A stretch of 64,000 bases of DNA, taken from NCBI GenBank assembly GCA_024696355.1, contig JAILGV010000030.1, positions 56,531 to 120,530 on the forward strand, read 5' to 3'. Shown here one piece after another: positions 50,298 to 60,103 of the stretch. The DNA is from Solobacterium sp. GTDB taxonomy: Bacteria > Bacillota_I > Bacilli_A > Erysipelotrichales > Erysipelotrichaceae. The position numbers were made by a program, and so were the translations under genes. Numbering within the stretch: position 1 is the first letter of the stretch; each line of letters starts with the position of its first letter. The notes under the pieces were generated by a model. The model did no database searches, had not been told where the DNA came from, and saw only the letters and a list, made by a program, of their open reading frames with translations.

Positions 50298-52373
50298 ATG
50301 AGAAAATCACTCGTCGCAGTACTCAGTGTGCTTATGTCTCTTTCGTTAGCCGCCTGCTCAGGTTCTGATGCAGCAGCTACAACTGAGACAGCACCTGAAG
50401 AAACGGCAGCAGCTGCATCTGCTGAAGCAACAGAAGAAGCTGCACCTGAATTCGATGCGAATTCTGTTGACATCAGCACACTGAAACTCGCAAACACAAA
50501 AGAGTATACGTATCCTGACGGAAGCGAAATCGCATCCATGGACTATGTAACTACTGCTCTTGCAACAGACCACGAAATCAACGTTAACTTCGTTGACGGT
50601 CTTGTTGAAACAAACAACTTCGGTAATTACGTAGGTTCAGTTGCTGAATCATTTGAACACAATGAAGACAGCACAGTCTGGACATTCCACCTGAGAGACG
50701 GTGTCAAGTGGGTTACAAGTGCCGGTGAAGAATACGCTGACGTTGTAGCTGAAGACTTCGTTACAGGTCTGCGTCACGCAGCTGAATTCCAGTCCGGAAC
50801 ATCCTATGTTGCTGCCAACGTTAAGGGTTTCACAGACTACATGAACAACCAGGACTTCAGCGATGAAGCTTGGGCAGCTGTAGGAATCAAGGCACTGGAT
50901 GACAAGACAGTTGAATTTACACTGGATGATTCAGTTCCTTACTTCCAGACAATGGTTGAATACACAACATTCTATCCGATTAACAGACAGTTCCTTGAGG
51001 CAAAAGGCGAAGGCTGCAAATTCGGTGCTCCGGATCCTACATCCTGCGAATTCGGTCAGCCTGTACCTGATTCCATTCTCTACAACGGTGCATTCATCCT
51101 CGATACATTCGATGTTAAGTCACAGACAGTTCTGAAGAAGAACCCGGCTTACTGGGATGCAGCAAATGTTGAACTCGAGAAGGTTACAGTAGTTTATGAC
51201 GAAGGTCAGGATGCGTTCTCCACAATCCGCGGATTCGAACAGAACATTTATGCAGCAGCCGGACTCAGCACAGCATGGGGCGATGAAGTTTACAACGCAA
51301 TGGCCAACAAGTACAACGGCTATGTAACAGTATCTCTGCCTAACTACTATGCATTCGGTGTTGTATTCAACTACAACCGTCAGGTTTATGACAACACAAA
51401 CTATGCTGAAGACGAAGCACTCAGAGAAAATACAAAGAATGCAATCAGAAACAAGAACTTCCGTCTTGCTCTGAAGCATGCATATGATGTACCTGCATAT
51501 CTCGCTTCCACACTTCCTACAGAAGTAGCAAATGCAACTCTGCGTAACCTGAACGGCGTTCCTAACCTGGTTACAACAAGCGACGGCACACCTTATGTTT
51601 CACTCGTTGAAAAGGCATATACAGAACTGACCGGTGAAGACCGTGACCTCGACGACGGCCAGTGGCCTTGGCTCGACAAGGCAACAGCTCTCGATTATAT
51701 CGAAAAAGCTAAGGCAGACGGAATTGAATTCCCTGTTCACCTTGACATGCTCGTTATCGAAACAAGCGACCGTCTTGTAAAGCAGGCTCAGTCCATGAAG
51801 CAGTCTGTCGAAGAGAACACTGATGGCCAGATCATCATTGAACTCGTTATGAGAGACTCCGACACAGTTCAGAACATTGCTTACTATTCCGAGAGCTGGG
51901 ACGAAGCTGACTATGATATCTCCACATTCACTGGATGGGGACCTGACTATGTTGACCCGAAGACATTCACAGAAATCTACAGCCCGGTTGATGGATACTA
52001 CATGCACTCCATCGGTCTGACAGACAAGGGTGTTACAGATTCTGCTGAATTCGGCGAAGATGATGATCTTAAGACTGAATTAGGTTTCTATGAATATGAA
52101 GATCTGTACAGAGCAGCTGATGCTATCAAGGATGACATCGATGCACGTTACGAAGCATTCGCAAAAGCTGATGCTTACCTGCTTGCAAATGCTCTCTATG
52201 TTCCGACAAGCATGCAGTCACGTGCTGCACGTGTAACACACGTTGTACCGTTCTCAACATCATATTCATCCGGTGTTTCACAGTACAAGTTAAAGGGAAC
52301 AAGACTGCAGGAAGATATCGTAACTGTTGAACAGTTTGAAGAAGCTACAGCAAGATTCAATGCTGGTGAATAA
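50298..52373 (+). CDS. oppA: Oligopeptide ABC transporter substrate-binding lipoprotein (OppA/AmiA)
   Basis: This lipoprotein captures peptides outside the cell for the OppBCDF importer. The signal peptide ends in the lipobox LAAC (C20), followed by a low-complexity Ala/Glu/Thr linker (about 24-52) and an SBP_bac_5 domain with VAESFEHNEDSTVWTFHLRD and ALKHAYDVPAYL-type text. At 691 residues it matches the size of streptococcal AmiA-like proteins. Codon use is strongly biased (GCA, ACA, GAA, AAC), as for an abundant protein. A stem-loop after the gene probably limits expression of the downstream permease genes. Confidence 0.95.
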   Translation: MRKSLVAVLSVLMSLSLAACSGSDAAATTETAPEETAAAASAEATEEAAPEFDANSVDISTLKLANTKEYTYPDGSEIASMDYVTTALATDHEINVNFVDGLVETNNFGNYVGSVAESFEHNEDSTVWTFHLRDGVKWVTSAGEEYADVVAEDFVTGLRHAAEFQSGTSYVAANVKGFTDYMNNQDFSDEAWAAVGIKALDDKTVEFTLDDSVPYFQTMVEYTTFYPINRQFLEAKGEGCKFGAPDPTSCEFGQPVPDSILYNGAFILDTFDVKSQTVLKKNPAYWDAANVELEKVTVVYDEGQDAFSTIRGFEQNIYAAAGLSTAWGDEVYNAMANKYNGYVTVSLPNYYAFGVVFNYNRQVYDNTNYAEDEALRENTKNAIRNKNFRLALKHAYDVPAYLASTLPTEVANATLRNLNGVPNLVTTSDGTPYVSLVEKAYTELTGEDRDLDDGQWPWLDKATALDYIEKAKADGIEFPVHLDMLVIETSDRLVKQAQSMKQSVEENTDGQIIIELVMRDSDTVQNIAYYSESWDEADYDISTFTGWGPDYVDPKTFTEIYSPVDGYYMHSIGLTDKGVTDSAEFGEDDDLKTELGFYEYEDLYRAADAIKDDIDARYEAFAKADAYLLANALYVPTSMQSRAARVTHVVPFSTSYSSGVSQYKLKGTRLQEDIVTVEQFEEATARFNAGE

Positions 52374-52411
52374 TCGATCGATATTTTAAAATACTGGATT
52401 TCGTAAAAAGC

Positions 52412-52456
52412 AAAGTAGCGGGTTATTTGTGAAATTCACGATAACCTGCTACTTTT
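52412..52456 (+). terminator. Partial terminator between oppA and oppB
   Basis: AAGTAGCGGGTTAT (52413-52426) pairs with ATAACCTGCTACTT (52441-52454, one G-U), with an inner GTG/CAC pair, and only TT follows the stem. It probably lets a fraction of transcripts continue into oppB and protects the oppA message. Confidence 0.75.
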
Positions 52457-52480
52457 CAAACTATATGTAAGGGTCGCGCT

Positions 52481-53956
52481 ATGAAAAAATATATTTTATC
52501 AAGAATTCTGAGATCAATCGTATCTCTGTTTGTGCTGGAGTCGGTGGTAATTGCCATGATTTTCACTCTGATTCCAAAGACAAAGATTCTGGACAATGAC
52601 CAGGGATACAAAAAGATGACAGGTGATACAAAAACAGTGTACCGCCTGAAAACTTATGAGAAATTGGGATATCTTGAATATGAAGGCCTGACAGATATGT
52701 GTGCTGCCCGTGCAGAGGACTATGCAAGCTGTCTGGTCAATGATACTGACGAAAACTTAAGAGTTGTCGAGTCATTTAAAAATGACGGATATGTTATTGA
52801 ATATCTGAAAAAGGGAAAGAAAGCTTATGCCTATCATGAGTATTCGGTACCGGAACTGATTCTTCATTTCTGGCAGAAGCTGATTAATGTGGATACTCCC
52901 AATTCAATACAGGATGAGAATAATCCCGATCTTGAACGCAAATATTACATCGGCAAAGATTACAATAATGTCCCGGCACTGATGTGCAGCGGATGTACTT
53001 ATAAATACCAGATTTACTTCGGTGAAGGCTTCCCGTGGATCCATCAGAATATGATCCGTCTTGATTTCGGTGTTTCCTATCCGACAAAATCAGGCGTCTC
53101 AACGATGGAAGTTATTAATGAGAATCAGGGCAGCCAGATCAGCGTCATGCAGAAATTCCCTACGGGGATTGAGCAGGAAAGTCCGATCCGTCAGCATACA
53201 TGCAGATACAAGCCTGAGCTTGACCATCTGGATCAGAACAAGTTTACTGATCATTATGCTGACTGCAGAACTTTCTTCAATGCTCCGTCGATGGTAAATA
53301 CTTCTTATTTATTCGGTATCGTTTCGCTGATTATCGCATATGTGATTGCACTGCCGGCAGGTATTGCCATGGCAAGAAACAAGGGCAAGCTCGGTGACAA
53401 GATCGGTGTCGTATTTATCAACGTTGTAATCGCCATGCCGTCCCTGGCTCTGATTTATTTTGTAAGACAGATCGGTACAAAGTTCGGACTTCCCGACAAG
53501 TTCCCGCTTCTCGGTTTTACAAATATCAAGTCGTATATTGTGCCGATGGTCATTCTTGCAATTCTTTCCATGCCTTCTCTGATGACATGGGTCAGAAGAT
53601 ACATGCTTGACCAGTCAAATGCCGACTATGTCAAATTTGCAAGAGCGAAGGGACTTTCACAGAGGGAAATCTTCTCCAGGCATATTCTCAAGAATGCGAT
53701 CATTCCGATTGTCAACGGAATTCCGGCTTCGGTAATTCTCTGCATCTCCGGTGCACTTATTACAGAATCGGCATTCGCTATCCCGGGAATGGGAAAGATG
53801 CTTCCTGATGCAATCAACAAAATGAACAACAACATGGTTCTTACACTGACATTCATATTCTCGGCACTGGCAATATTTGCAGTTCTGCTGGGTGATATTC
53901 TGATGACGGTTGTGGATCCCCGGATCCAGTTAAATTCGAAAGGAGATGACAATTAA
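52481..53956 (+). CDS. oppB: Oligopeptide ABC transporter permease OppB/AmiC with large extracellular insertion
   Basis: This permease subunit lines the peptide channel. At 491 residues it is much longer than enteric OppB (about 306). After the first helix (about 9-30) there is a largely soluble insertion (about 31-270) with cysteines in CSGCTYKYQ and others, before the binding-protein-dependent permease domain (about 275-485, with the EAA loop in RAKGLSQREIFSRHILKNAI). Streptococcal AmiC has a similar length and layout. It shares one base with oppC and has no strong promoter of its own, apart from read-through from oppA. Confidence 0.92.
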   Translation: MKKYILSRILRSIVSLFVLESVVIAMIFTLIPKTKILDNDQGYKKMTGDTKTVYRLKTYEKLGYLEYEGLTDMCAARAEDYASCLVNDTDENLRVVESFKNDGYVIEYLKKGKKAYAYHEYSVPELILHFWQKLINVDTPNSIQDENNPDLERKYYIGKDYNNVPALMCSGCTYKYQIYFGEGFPWIHQNMIRLDFGVSYPTKSGVSTMEVINENQGSQISVMQKFPTGIEQESPIRQHTCRYKPELDHLDQNKFTDHYADCRTFFNAPSMVNTSYLFGIVSLIIAYVIALPAGIAMARNKGKLGDKIGVVFINVVIAMPSLALIYFVRQIGTKFGLPDKFPLLGFTNIKSYIVPMVILAILSMPSLMTWVRRYMLDQSNADYVKFARAKGLSQREIFSRHILKNAIIPIVNGIPASVILCISGALITESAFAIPGMGKMLPDAINKMNNNMVLTLTFIFSALAIFAVLLGDILMTVVDPRIQLNSKGDDN

Positions 53957-54921
53957 TGTCTGAAAAACAGCATGATATTATTTCTGATGAATTTAATGAA
54001 GATTCGTCATTCGAATTCCAGAGAGAAGATGACAGCGCTTCGGAGCATATCGCCGCACCGAAATATTCCTACTGGGGATCTGTTTTCAGAAGATTCTTCT
54101 CGAACAAAATAGCCATCATTATGCTGGTTATTGCGCTGACACTGGTGCTGTTTGCGTTTATTCAGCCGATGTTCTCGGGATATGACCCGATGCGTACGCC
54201 GAATATCAACAACAAGAGCATGCACTATCTCAGACCGTTTACGACAAAAGGATTCATTTTCGGAACGGATGACAAGGGCAACTCCCTGTTTGATGCACTG
54301 TGGTCAGGAACCAGAAACTCACTGATCGTAGCTCTCGGTGCTACGTTCATCACTGAAACGATCGGTATTATTATCGGTATGTTCTGGGGATATTCCAAGA
54401 AAATGGACGTTATTATGCTTGAAGTATATAACGTTCTGTCCAATATTCCGACAATGCTGATTGCCATGATTCTGGTTTATGCTCTCGGCGGCGGCATTCC
54501 CCAGCTGATCTTTGCACTGTGCGTTACTACCTGGGTCGGTACAGCATACTTTATCAGAGTTCAGGTTATGATTATCCGTGACCGTGAATATAACCTTGCG
54601 TCAAGATGCCTCGGAACACCTACACCGAAGATTATTCTCAACAATATTCTTCCGTATCTGATTTCGGTCATCATCACAAGCGTTTCAAGAGATATTCCGC
54701 TGTTTATTTCAACGGAGGTTGCTCTTTCATTCATGGGTGTCGGTCTCTCACAGGACAAGGCATCTCTGGGAAGAATGGTACAGACATATGCAGCTTATAT
54801 GACAACTGCATCCTATCTGTTCTGGATTCCGGTAGTTACATCAGCGATTCTTTCAGTCTCGCTGTATATCGTAGGTCAGGCACTGGCTGATGCCAGCGAC
54901 CCGCGCACCCACATGATTTAA
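53956..54921 (+). CDS. oppC: Oligopeptide ABC transporter permease OppC/AmiD
   Basis: The second channel subunit has 321 residues, with a cytoplasmic acidic N-terminus (about 1-45), a first helix near 50-70 and the permease core with an EAA motif (ASRCLGTPTPKIILNNILPYL). It pairs with OppB and is driven by OppD and OppF. TAATG joins it to oppB by one base; AAGGAGG of the next gene lies in its stop region. Confidence 0.93.
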   Translation: MSEKQHDIISDEFNEDSSFEFQREDDSASEHIAAPKYSYWGSVFRRFFSNKIAIIMLVIALTLVLFAFIQPMFSGYDPMRTPNINNKSMHYLRPFTTKGFIFGTDDKGNSLFDALWSGTRNSLIVALGATFITETIGIIIGMFWGYSKKMDVIMLEVYNVLSNIPTMLIAMILVYALGGGIPQLIFALCVTTWVGTAYFIRVQVMIIRDREYNLASRCLGTPTPKIILNNILPYLISVIITSVSRDIPLFISTEVALSFMGVGLSQDKASLGRMVQTYAAYMTTASYLFWIPVVTSAILSVSLYIVGQALADASDPRTHMI

Positions 54922-54932
54922 GGAGGTCTTTT

Positions 54933-56000
54933 ATGGCAGAGAATAACGTAATTTTATCGGTAAAAGACCTTGAAGTTAAGTTCAAAGTCCGTGACAGAGT
55001 GCTTACTGCAATCAGAAATATTTCTCTTGATTTTATTGAGCATCAGGTTGTGGCAATTGTTGGTGAATCCGGTTCCGGAAAGTCGGTATTCACAAAAACA
55101 TTTACCGGCATGCTTGACATGAACGGTGAAGTCACACACGGCGAAATCTGGTTCGAAGGCAGAAATCTGATGGATATCAAAACCGATAAAGGGTGGGAGG
55201 AGATCCGCGGAAGAAAAATTGCGACCGTCTTCCAGGATCCGATGACATCCCTTAATCCGGTCCGTACGATCGGATATCAGATTTCCGAAGTCATCATGAA
55301 GCATCAGAAGAAATCCTCCGAAGAGGCAAAAAAGGAAGCGATTGAACTGATGGGCCGCGTCGGTATCCAGAATCCCGAACAGCGCTATGATGAATATCCG
55401 TTTATGTTTTCGGGAGGCATGAGGCAGAGAATCGTTATCGCGATTGCTCTGGCATGTCATCCGAAAATCCTGATCTGCGATGAGCCTACGACTGCGCTGG
55501 ATGTAACAATCCAGGCACAGATCATCAGACTGATCAAGGATCTTGCAAAGGAATATGACTTTACTACGATCTATATCACTCACGACCTTGGTGTTGTTGC
55601 GAACGTAGCCGATGCCGTTGCTGTTATGTATGCAGGACAGATCATCGAATACGGTTCGGTCGAGGATGTTTTCTATGATTCGCGTCATCCCTATACATGG
55701 GGCCTGCTTTCTTCACTTCCTCAGCTTGGCATGAAGGGTGAAAAGCTGTTCGCAATCAGAGGAACGCCGCCTTCGCTGTTTGAAGAAATCAAGGGTGATG
55801 CATTCGCTCCGAGAAGCGAATACTCAATGAAAATTGATTTCGAAAAGGAACCTCCGATTTTCAGGATAAGCGACACTCACTGGGCTAAAACATGGCTTCT
55901 GGATCCCAGGGCTCCGAAAGTTGAACCTCCTGAAGCAATCAGATCGCTGCATCAGAGAATGATCGGGCTGACATCCAAAGGAGGCGTTTATGGCGAATAA
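54933..56000 (+). CDS. oppD: Oligopeptide ABC transporter ATPase OppD/AmiE
   Basis: This is the first of the two ATPases that power peptide import. The 355-residue protein has Walker [10 protein letters not shown]-loop [15 protein letters not shown], signature FSGGMRQR, Walker [17 protein letters not shown] and the H-loop ITHDLG. The C-terminal oligopeptide/dipeptide extension ([14 protein letters not shown] and after) is present, but the cysteine-rich iron-sulfur motif of many OppD proteins (CxxCP) is not. AAGGAGG precedes the ATG. It overlaps oppF by 11 bp. Confidence 0.95.
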   Translation: MAENNVILSVKDLEVKFKVRDRVLTAIRNISLDFIEHQVVAIVGESGSGKSVFTKTFTGMLDMNGEVTHGEIWFEGRNLMDIKTDKGWEEIRGRKIATVFQDPMTSLNPVRTIGYQISEVIMKHQKKSSEEAKKEAIELMGRVGIQNPEQRYDEYPFMFSGGMRQRIVIAIALACHPKILICDEPTTALDVTIQAQIIRLIKDLAKEYDFTTIYITHDLGVVANVADAVAVMYAGQIIEYGSVEDVFYDSRHPYTWGLLSSLPQLGMKGEKLFAIRGTPPSLFEEIKGDAFAPRSEYSMKIDFEKEPPIFRISDTHWAKTWLLDPRAPKVEPPEAIRSLHQRMIGLTSKGGVYGE

Positions 56001-56937
56001 CGACAGAGAAGTTCTTGTTAAGGTCAAGAATGTAGACATTACCTTTTTCAACGGAAAACGTCCGTTTAAAGCCGTAAAGAACGCAAATTTTGAGATCTAC
56101 AAAGGTGAAACCTTCGGACTTGTAGGTGAATCCGGATCGGGAAAAACCACGATCGGACGTGCGATTATCCGTCTGAATCAGATTTCGGGCGGTGAGATCT
56201 GGTACAAGGACCTCAGAATCGACGGCAAGCTGTCAAAGAAAGACAGGCAGTATGTCGTAAGAAATATTCAGATGATTTTCCAGGATCCTGCGGCTTCACT
56301 GAACGAAAGAGCTACAATTGATTACTGTATTTCTGAAGGTCTCTATAATTTCCATCTTTACAAGGATGAGGAAGAAAGAGTCAGAAAGGTCGATGAAGCC
56401 CTGAATTCGGTAGGTCTTCTTCCCGAACACAAATCACGTTATCCGCATGAGTTCTCAGGCGGACAGAGACAGCGTGTAGGAATTGCAAGAGCAATGATCA
56501 TGGAACCGGAACTGATCATCGCCGATGAGCCGATTTCCGCTCTTGACGTATCGATCCGTGCACAGGTTCTGAACCTGATGAACAAGTTCAAGGAAGAACG
56601 CGGATTATCGTACATGTTCATCGCTCATGACCTGAGCGTTGTGCGTTATTTCGCAGACCGTATTGCCGTTATCCACAACGGAAACATTGTTGAAATAGCT
56701 CCGTCTGTTGAACTCTTCAGAAATCCGCTTCATCCGTATACACATTCACTGCTTCAGGCTGTTCCGATTCCCGATCCGCAGATCGAAAAGAACAAGACAA
56801 TCCAGCAGTATGTGGAAACTGAAGCTGAGCAGAACTATGACAAGGCAGAACTTGTTGAAATCCTGCCCGAGCACTTTGTCCTGATGACAGAGAACGAGCG
56901 TGAAGGCTATGAAAGGAAAGCTGCTGCTTTAAAATAG
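55990..56937 (+). CDS. oppF: Oligopeptide ABC transporter ATPase OppF/AmiF
   Basis: The second ATPase (315 residues) completes the importer. It shows Walker [11 protein letters not shown]-loop [14 protein letters not shown], signature [15 protein letters not shown], Walker [15 protein letters not shown] and H-loop [11 protein letters not shown]. The C-terminal tail is OppF-like ([16 protein letters not shown]). It is the last gene of oppABCDF and is followed by a terminator. Confidence 0.95.
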   Translation: MANNDREVLVKVKNVDITFFNGKRPFKAVKNANFEIYKGETFGLVGESGSGKTTIGRAIIRLNQISGGEIWYKDLRIDGKLSKKDRQYVVRNIQMIFQDPAASLNERATIDYCISEGLYNFHLYKDEEERVRKVDEALNSVGLLPEHKSRYPHEFSGGQRQRVGIARAMIMEPELIIADEPISALDVSIRAQVLNLMNKFKEERGLSYMFIAHDLSVVRYFADRIAVIHNGNIVEIAPSVELFRNPLHPYTHSLLQAVPIPDPQIEKNKTIQQYVETEAEQNYDKAELVEILPEHFVLMTENEREGYERKAAALK

Positions 56938-56965
56938 GAAATGCAGCTGATTCAGTCATAAGCAG

Positions 56966-56992
56966 AGTCCCGGTTTTTGCCGGGGCTTTTCT
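56966..56992 (+). terminator. Terminator after oppF
   Basis: AGTCCCGG (56966-56973) pairs with CCGGGGCT (56980-56987, one G-U), loop TTTTTG, followed by TTTTCTT. Confidence 0.85.
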
Positions 56993-57057
56993 TGTGCATC
57001 AGTACAGGCGGGAAGGTAATATGCAGAAGATATGCAGACAGCCGGCCACGTGCCCGT

Positions 57058-57170
57058 TTGTTTAAAATTACTAAACAAAAAGTTTAAAAAAGTATTGATT
57101 TAATGAAAACAGAAGGTATAATGTTCATTGTTTGATAATTCAAAATAAAATATTTAGTATTACTAAACAA
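57058..57170 (+). promoter_or_regulatory. pot-operon promoter flanked by duplicated operators
   Basis: An 18-bp element TTTAAAATTACTAAACAA (57061-57078) recurs as TTTAGTATTACTAAACAA (57153-57170). The first extends to a palindrome TTGTTTA-N7-TAAACAA (57058-57078); the second holds TTTAGTATTACTAAA. Between them lies TTGATT (57095-57100), 16 bp, TATAAT (57117-57122). The XRE-cupin protein encoded next is the obvious ligand, probably repressing its own operon. Confidence 0.7.
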
Positions 57171-57182
57171 GGGGGGTACCGG

Positions 57183-57722
57183 ATGGATATTGGAAAAAGA
57201 GTAAGACAGCTGCGGATTCAGAACGATCTTACTCTGGAGGAGCTGGCTTCAAGAACCGAACTGACAAAAGGATATCTTTCCCAGCTGGAGCGCAATCTTG
57301 CGGCACCTTCCATTCAGACGCTGGAAGATATCACCGAAGCACTGGGTACCAGTATGTCCAAATTCTTTACGGAAACCGGTGATGAGCAGGTTGTCTTTAC
57401 GGCAAGGGACGAGTTTATCGATGACAGGGGAAATGAAGTTGTTCACTGGATTGTTCCGAATGCTCAGAAGAACACCATGGAACCGATCATACTTGAACTG
57501 CTCGGACAAGAAAGAACTGCTCTGATTGATCCGCATGACGGGGAAGAGTTCGGATATGTGCTGAACGGCAAGATCTTCCTGGTAAGAGAAAGCACCAAAA
57601 AGGGACTTCCCGTAAAGAAGGGCGAAAACTTCTATATTTCGGGAAGCGAAGCGCATTATCTGGAAAACCGCAGTGACAAGCCGGCAGTTGTGCTGTGGAT
57701 CAGCACGCCGCCGGTATTCTAA
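57183..57722 (+). CDS. XRE-family regulator with cupin domain (PuuR-like, polyamine response)
   Basis: The 179-residue protein has an N-terminal helix-turn-helix (about 1-62: [36 protein letters not shown] split over the five helices) and a C-terminal cupin (about 105-175: [38 protein letters not shown]). Relatives bind small ligands in the cupin and often control polyamine genes; E. coli PuuR responds to putrescine. AAGGGGGG precedes ATG 57183. It starts the potABCD operon and is preceded by two copies of a likely operator. Confidence 0.9.
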   Translation: MDIGKRVRQLRIQNDLTLEELASRTELTKGYLSQLERNLAAPSIQTLEDITEALGTSMSKFFTETGDEQVVFTARDEFIDDRGNEVVHWIVPNAQKNTMEPIILELLGQERTALIDPHDGEEFGYVLNGKIFLVRESTKKGLPVKKGENFYISGSEAHYLENRSDKPAVVLWISTPPVF

Positions 57723-57741
57723 AGCAAAGGGGACTAAAGAC

Positions 57742-59310
57742 ATGGCAAAAAAACTGATTCAGGTGCAGAATGTTGTGAAAACATTCGGCAAGCAGGTTGT
57801 TCTCAAGGGTATCAGCCTCGACATTTATGAGAATGAATTCGTTACGCTGCTGGGACCTTCCGGCTGCGGCAAGACAACACTGCTGCGTATTATTGCAGGC
57901 TTCCTTGAGCCTTCGGAAGGCAAGGTAATTATGGACGGTGAGGATATTGCAAACACACCGGCATACAAAAGAGATGTCAATACGGTATTTCAGCACTATG
58001 CGCTTTTCCCGCATCTTGACGTATATGACAATATTGCCTTCGGCCTGAAGATCAAAAAGGAACCGAAGGATATTATCGACCAGAAGGTTATGAGAATGAT
58101 CTCGCTGGTCGGTCTGGAAGGATTTGAGCACAAGGATGTGACCCTGATGTCCGGCGGTCAGCAGCAGCGTGTCGCAATTGCCAGGGCACTTGTCAATGAA
58201 CCGAAGGTTCTTCTGCTTGATGAATCACTGTCTGCACTTGACAAGAACCTCCGCAAGGAAATGCAGCTGGAACTGAAGGAGATTCAGAGAGAAGTCGGCA
58301 TTACCTTCATCTTTGTAACGCATGATCAGGAAGAGGCGCTGACGATGTCGGACAAGATCGTGGTTATGAAAGACGGAGAGATCGAACAGATCGGAACGCC
58401 GACACAGATCTACAACGAACCGATCAATGAATACTGTGCCCGCTTTATCGGAGATTCAAATATTATTGACGGAACGATGAAGAAGGATCACCTTGTCAGC
58501 TTTGATGAAGCAGACTATGAATGCGTGGATTACGGATTCAATGAGAATGAAGCGGTTGATATCATGATCCGTCCCGAAGACATTGACATTGTTCCGAGAA
58601 ACAGAGGTCTTCTGAACGGTGAAGTCAAATCCGTCCTGTTCAAGGGTGTTCATTACGAAGTGATTGTTGAAACAAGCTCGGGAACATCGAAAACAGTCAC
58701 CATGCATGTTACAAAGCTCAGGGAAGTGCAGAATGAAGCGGCACACGAAAAGATCAGCGCCACAAGCTTCGCCATGGACCTTGAGGACGTTGAAAACCTG
58801 ACGGACTCCGAAGTTATTGCCCGTGCCAATGCACAGGCATGGAACGACGACGATGAATTCGTCTCCATTTCCAAAGTGAACTACAGCATCAGGCCTGCCG
58901 TAGGCATCTACAAGTGCACATTCTCAACCGAGAACAATACCGAGATCACGGTTGACATCAGTGTAGTTACGCCGAAGGCTGTTGAAGATACGTTAAATGA
59001 GGAATCCATTCAGGCATTTGACTTCTTCTGCTCTGCGGAAGACATCAGGGAATCAATTGCCCTTGATACGGATCTGATCCGCTGGGCGGATGCCTATGCA
59101 TGGAATACCGAGGATAATTCCAGAGTTGAAATCTGGGATGTCAAATATGACTTCGATGATGAAAACATTACCGAAGGAGATTATCCGATCACTTTCAGCA
59201 CACAGGGACGTGAGCTGAAGCTTGAAACAACGGACAGGATCGAGGTCGGGCAGAGAGTGGGTCTGACATGGCAGCCTGACGATATTCACGTCATGAGAAA
59301 GATGGGCTGA
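57742..59310 (+). CDS. potA: Spermidine/putrescine ABC transporter ATPase PotA with Ig-like insertion in the TOBE domain
   Basis: The 522-residue protein is about 150 residues longer than usual PotA. The ATPase part is standard: Walker [10 protein letters not shown] (38-46), signature SGGQQQR (137-143), Walker [12 protein letters not shown] (157-167) and H-loop H194. The regulatory TOBE region begins near 235 ([12 protein letters not shown]) and ends with [16 protein letters not shown] (503-518). Between about 320 and 495 are two related repeats, seen as [10 protein letters not shown] with GIYKCTFST (359-396) and [10 protein letters not shown] with GDYPITFST (446-487). They resemble bacterial Ig-like surface repeats, which is odd for a cytoplasmic ATPase. 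SD AAAGGGG precedes ATG 57742. Confidence 0.93.
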   Translation: MAKKLIQVQNVVKTFGKQVVLKGISLDIYENEFVTLLGPSGCGKTTLLRIIAGFLEPSEGKVIMDGEDIANTPAYKRDVNTVFQHYALFPHLDVYDNIAFGLKIKKEPKDIIDQKVMRMISLVGLEGFEHKDVTLMSGGQQQRVAIARALVNEPKVLLLDESLSALDKNLRKEMQLELKEIQREVGITFIFVTHDQEEALTMSDKIVVMKDGEIEQIGTPTQIYNEPINEYCARFIGDSNIIDGTMKKDHLVSFDEADYECVDYGFNENEAVDIMIRPEDIDIVPRNRGLLNGEVKSVLFKGVHYEVIVETSSGTSKTVTMHVTKLREVQNEAAHEKISATSFAMDLEDVENLTDSEVIARANAQAWNDDDEFVSISKVNYSIRPAVGIYKCTFSTENNTEITVDISVVTPKAVEDTLNEESIQAFDFFCSAEDIRESIALDTDLIRWADAYAWNTEDNSRVEIWDVKYDFDDENITEGDYPITFSTQGRELKLETTDRIEVGQRVGLTWQPDDIHVMRKMG

Positions 59311-59314
59311 AATC

Positions 59315-60103
59315 ATGAAATCCTTCAGCAAGATGGTGACGCCGTACCTGGTATGGATGACAGTCATGATCGTTGTGCCTATGCTGATGATCGTGCTGTA
59401 TGCATTCACCGTCCAGGGAAATTCGGTACTGACATTTCAGTTCACACTGAACAACTTCGCAAGGTTCTTCTCGGATACGGTCTTCCCGAGTGTTCTGTGG
59501 AGATCGCTGAAAATGGCCTTTATCACTACGGTTATCTGTATTCTGCTCGGTTATCCGGCAGGATATGTCATTGCCAGAAGCGCACCGAACAGGCAGTCGG
59601 TCATGATTCTGATGATTACGCTTCCGACATGGATCAACATGCTCGTCAGAACATATGCCTGGAAGGGCATTCTGGATGCTTCGGTATTCTCCGCAGAGTT
59701 CAAGGTATACGTGGGAATGGTTTACAACTTCCTGCCGTTCATGATTCTGCAGATCTATACCGCATTGTCAAAAATCGATCCTGCACTGATTACGGCCGCC
59801 CATGACCTGGGAGCCGACAACAGGCAGACATTCCTGAGAGTGACGCTTCCGCTGTCCGTTTCCGGTATTGTCAGCGGAATCACGCTGGTGTTCCTGCCTG
59901 CGGTATCTTCCTTCTTTATTCCGAAACTGCTCGGCGGGGGAAGATTTGTGCTGATCGGAAACCTGATCGAGGATTACTTCATTTCGACAGGGGACTGGAA
60001 CTTCGGTTCGGCAATCTCTCTGATTATGGCAGTCATTATTCTTATCAGCATGTATATCACACGCAGGCTTGATAAGCAGACAGGAGAGGAGGAAGGTGAC
60101 TGA
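59315..60103 (+). CDS. potB: Spermidine/putrescine ABC transporter permease PotB
   Basis: The 262-residue membrane protein is one of two channel subunits for polyamine import. It has about six helices and the EAA loop AAHDLGADNRQTFLRVTLPLS. The text TLPTWINMLVRTYAWKGIL and FLPAVSSFFIPKLLGGGRF is typical of PotB. It starts 4 bp after potA with a weak ribosome site, so translation may depend on coupling. The stop shares one base with potC. Confidence 0.94.
   Translation: MKSFSKMVTPYLVWMTVMIVVPMLMIVLYAFTVQGNSVLTFQFTLNNFARFFSDTVFPSVLWRSLKMAFITTVICILLGYPAGYVIARSAPNRQSVMILMITLPTWINMLVRTYAWKGILDASVFSAEFKVYVGMVYNFLPFMILQIYTALSKIDPALITAAHDLGADNRQTFLRVTLPLSVSGIVSGITLVFLPAVSSFFIPKLLGGGRFVLIGNLIEDYFISTGDWNFGSAISLIMAVIILISMYITRRLDKQTGEEEGD

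Noticed and set aside
54954..55688. 244-codon minus-strand open frame
   Set aside because: Shadow of oppD, whose Walker and signature motifs are clear on the plus strand.
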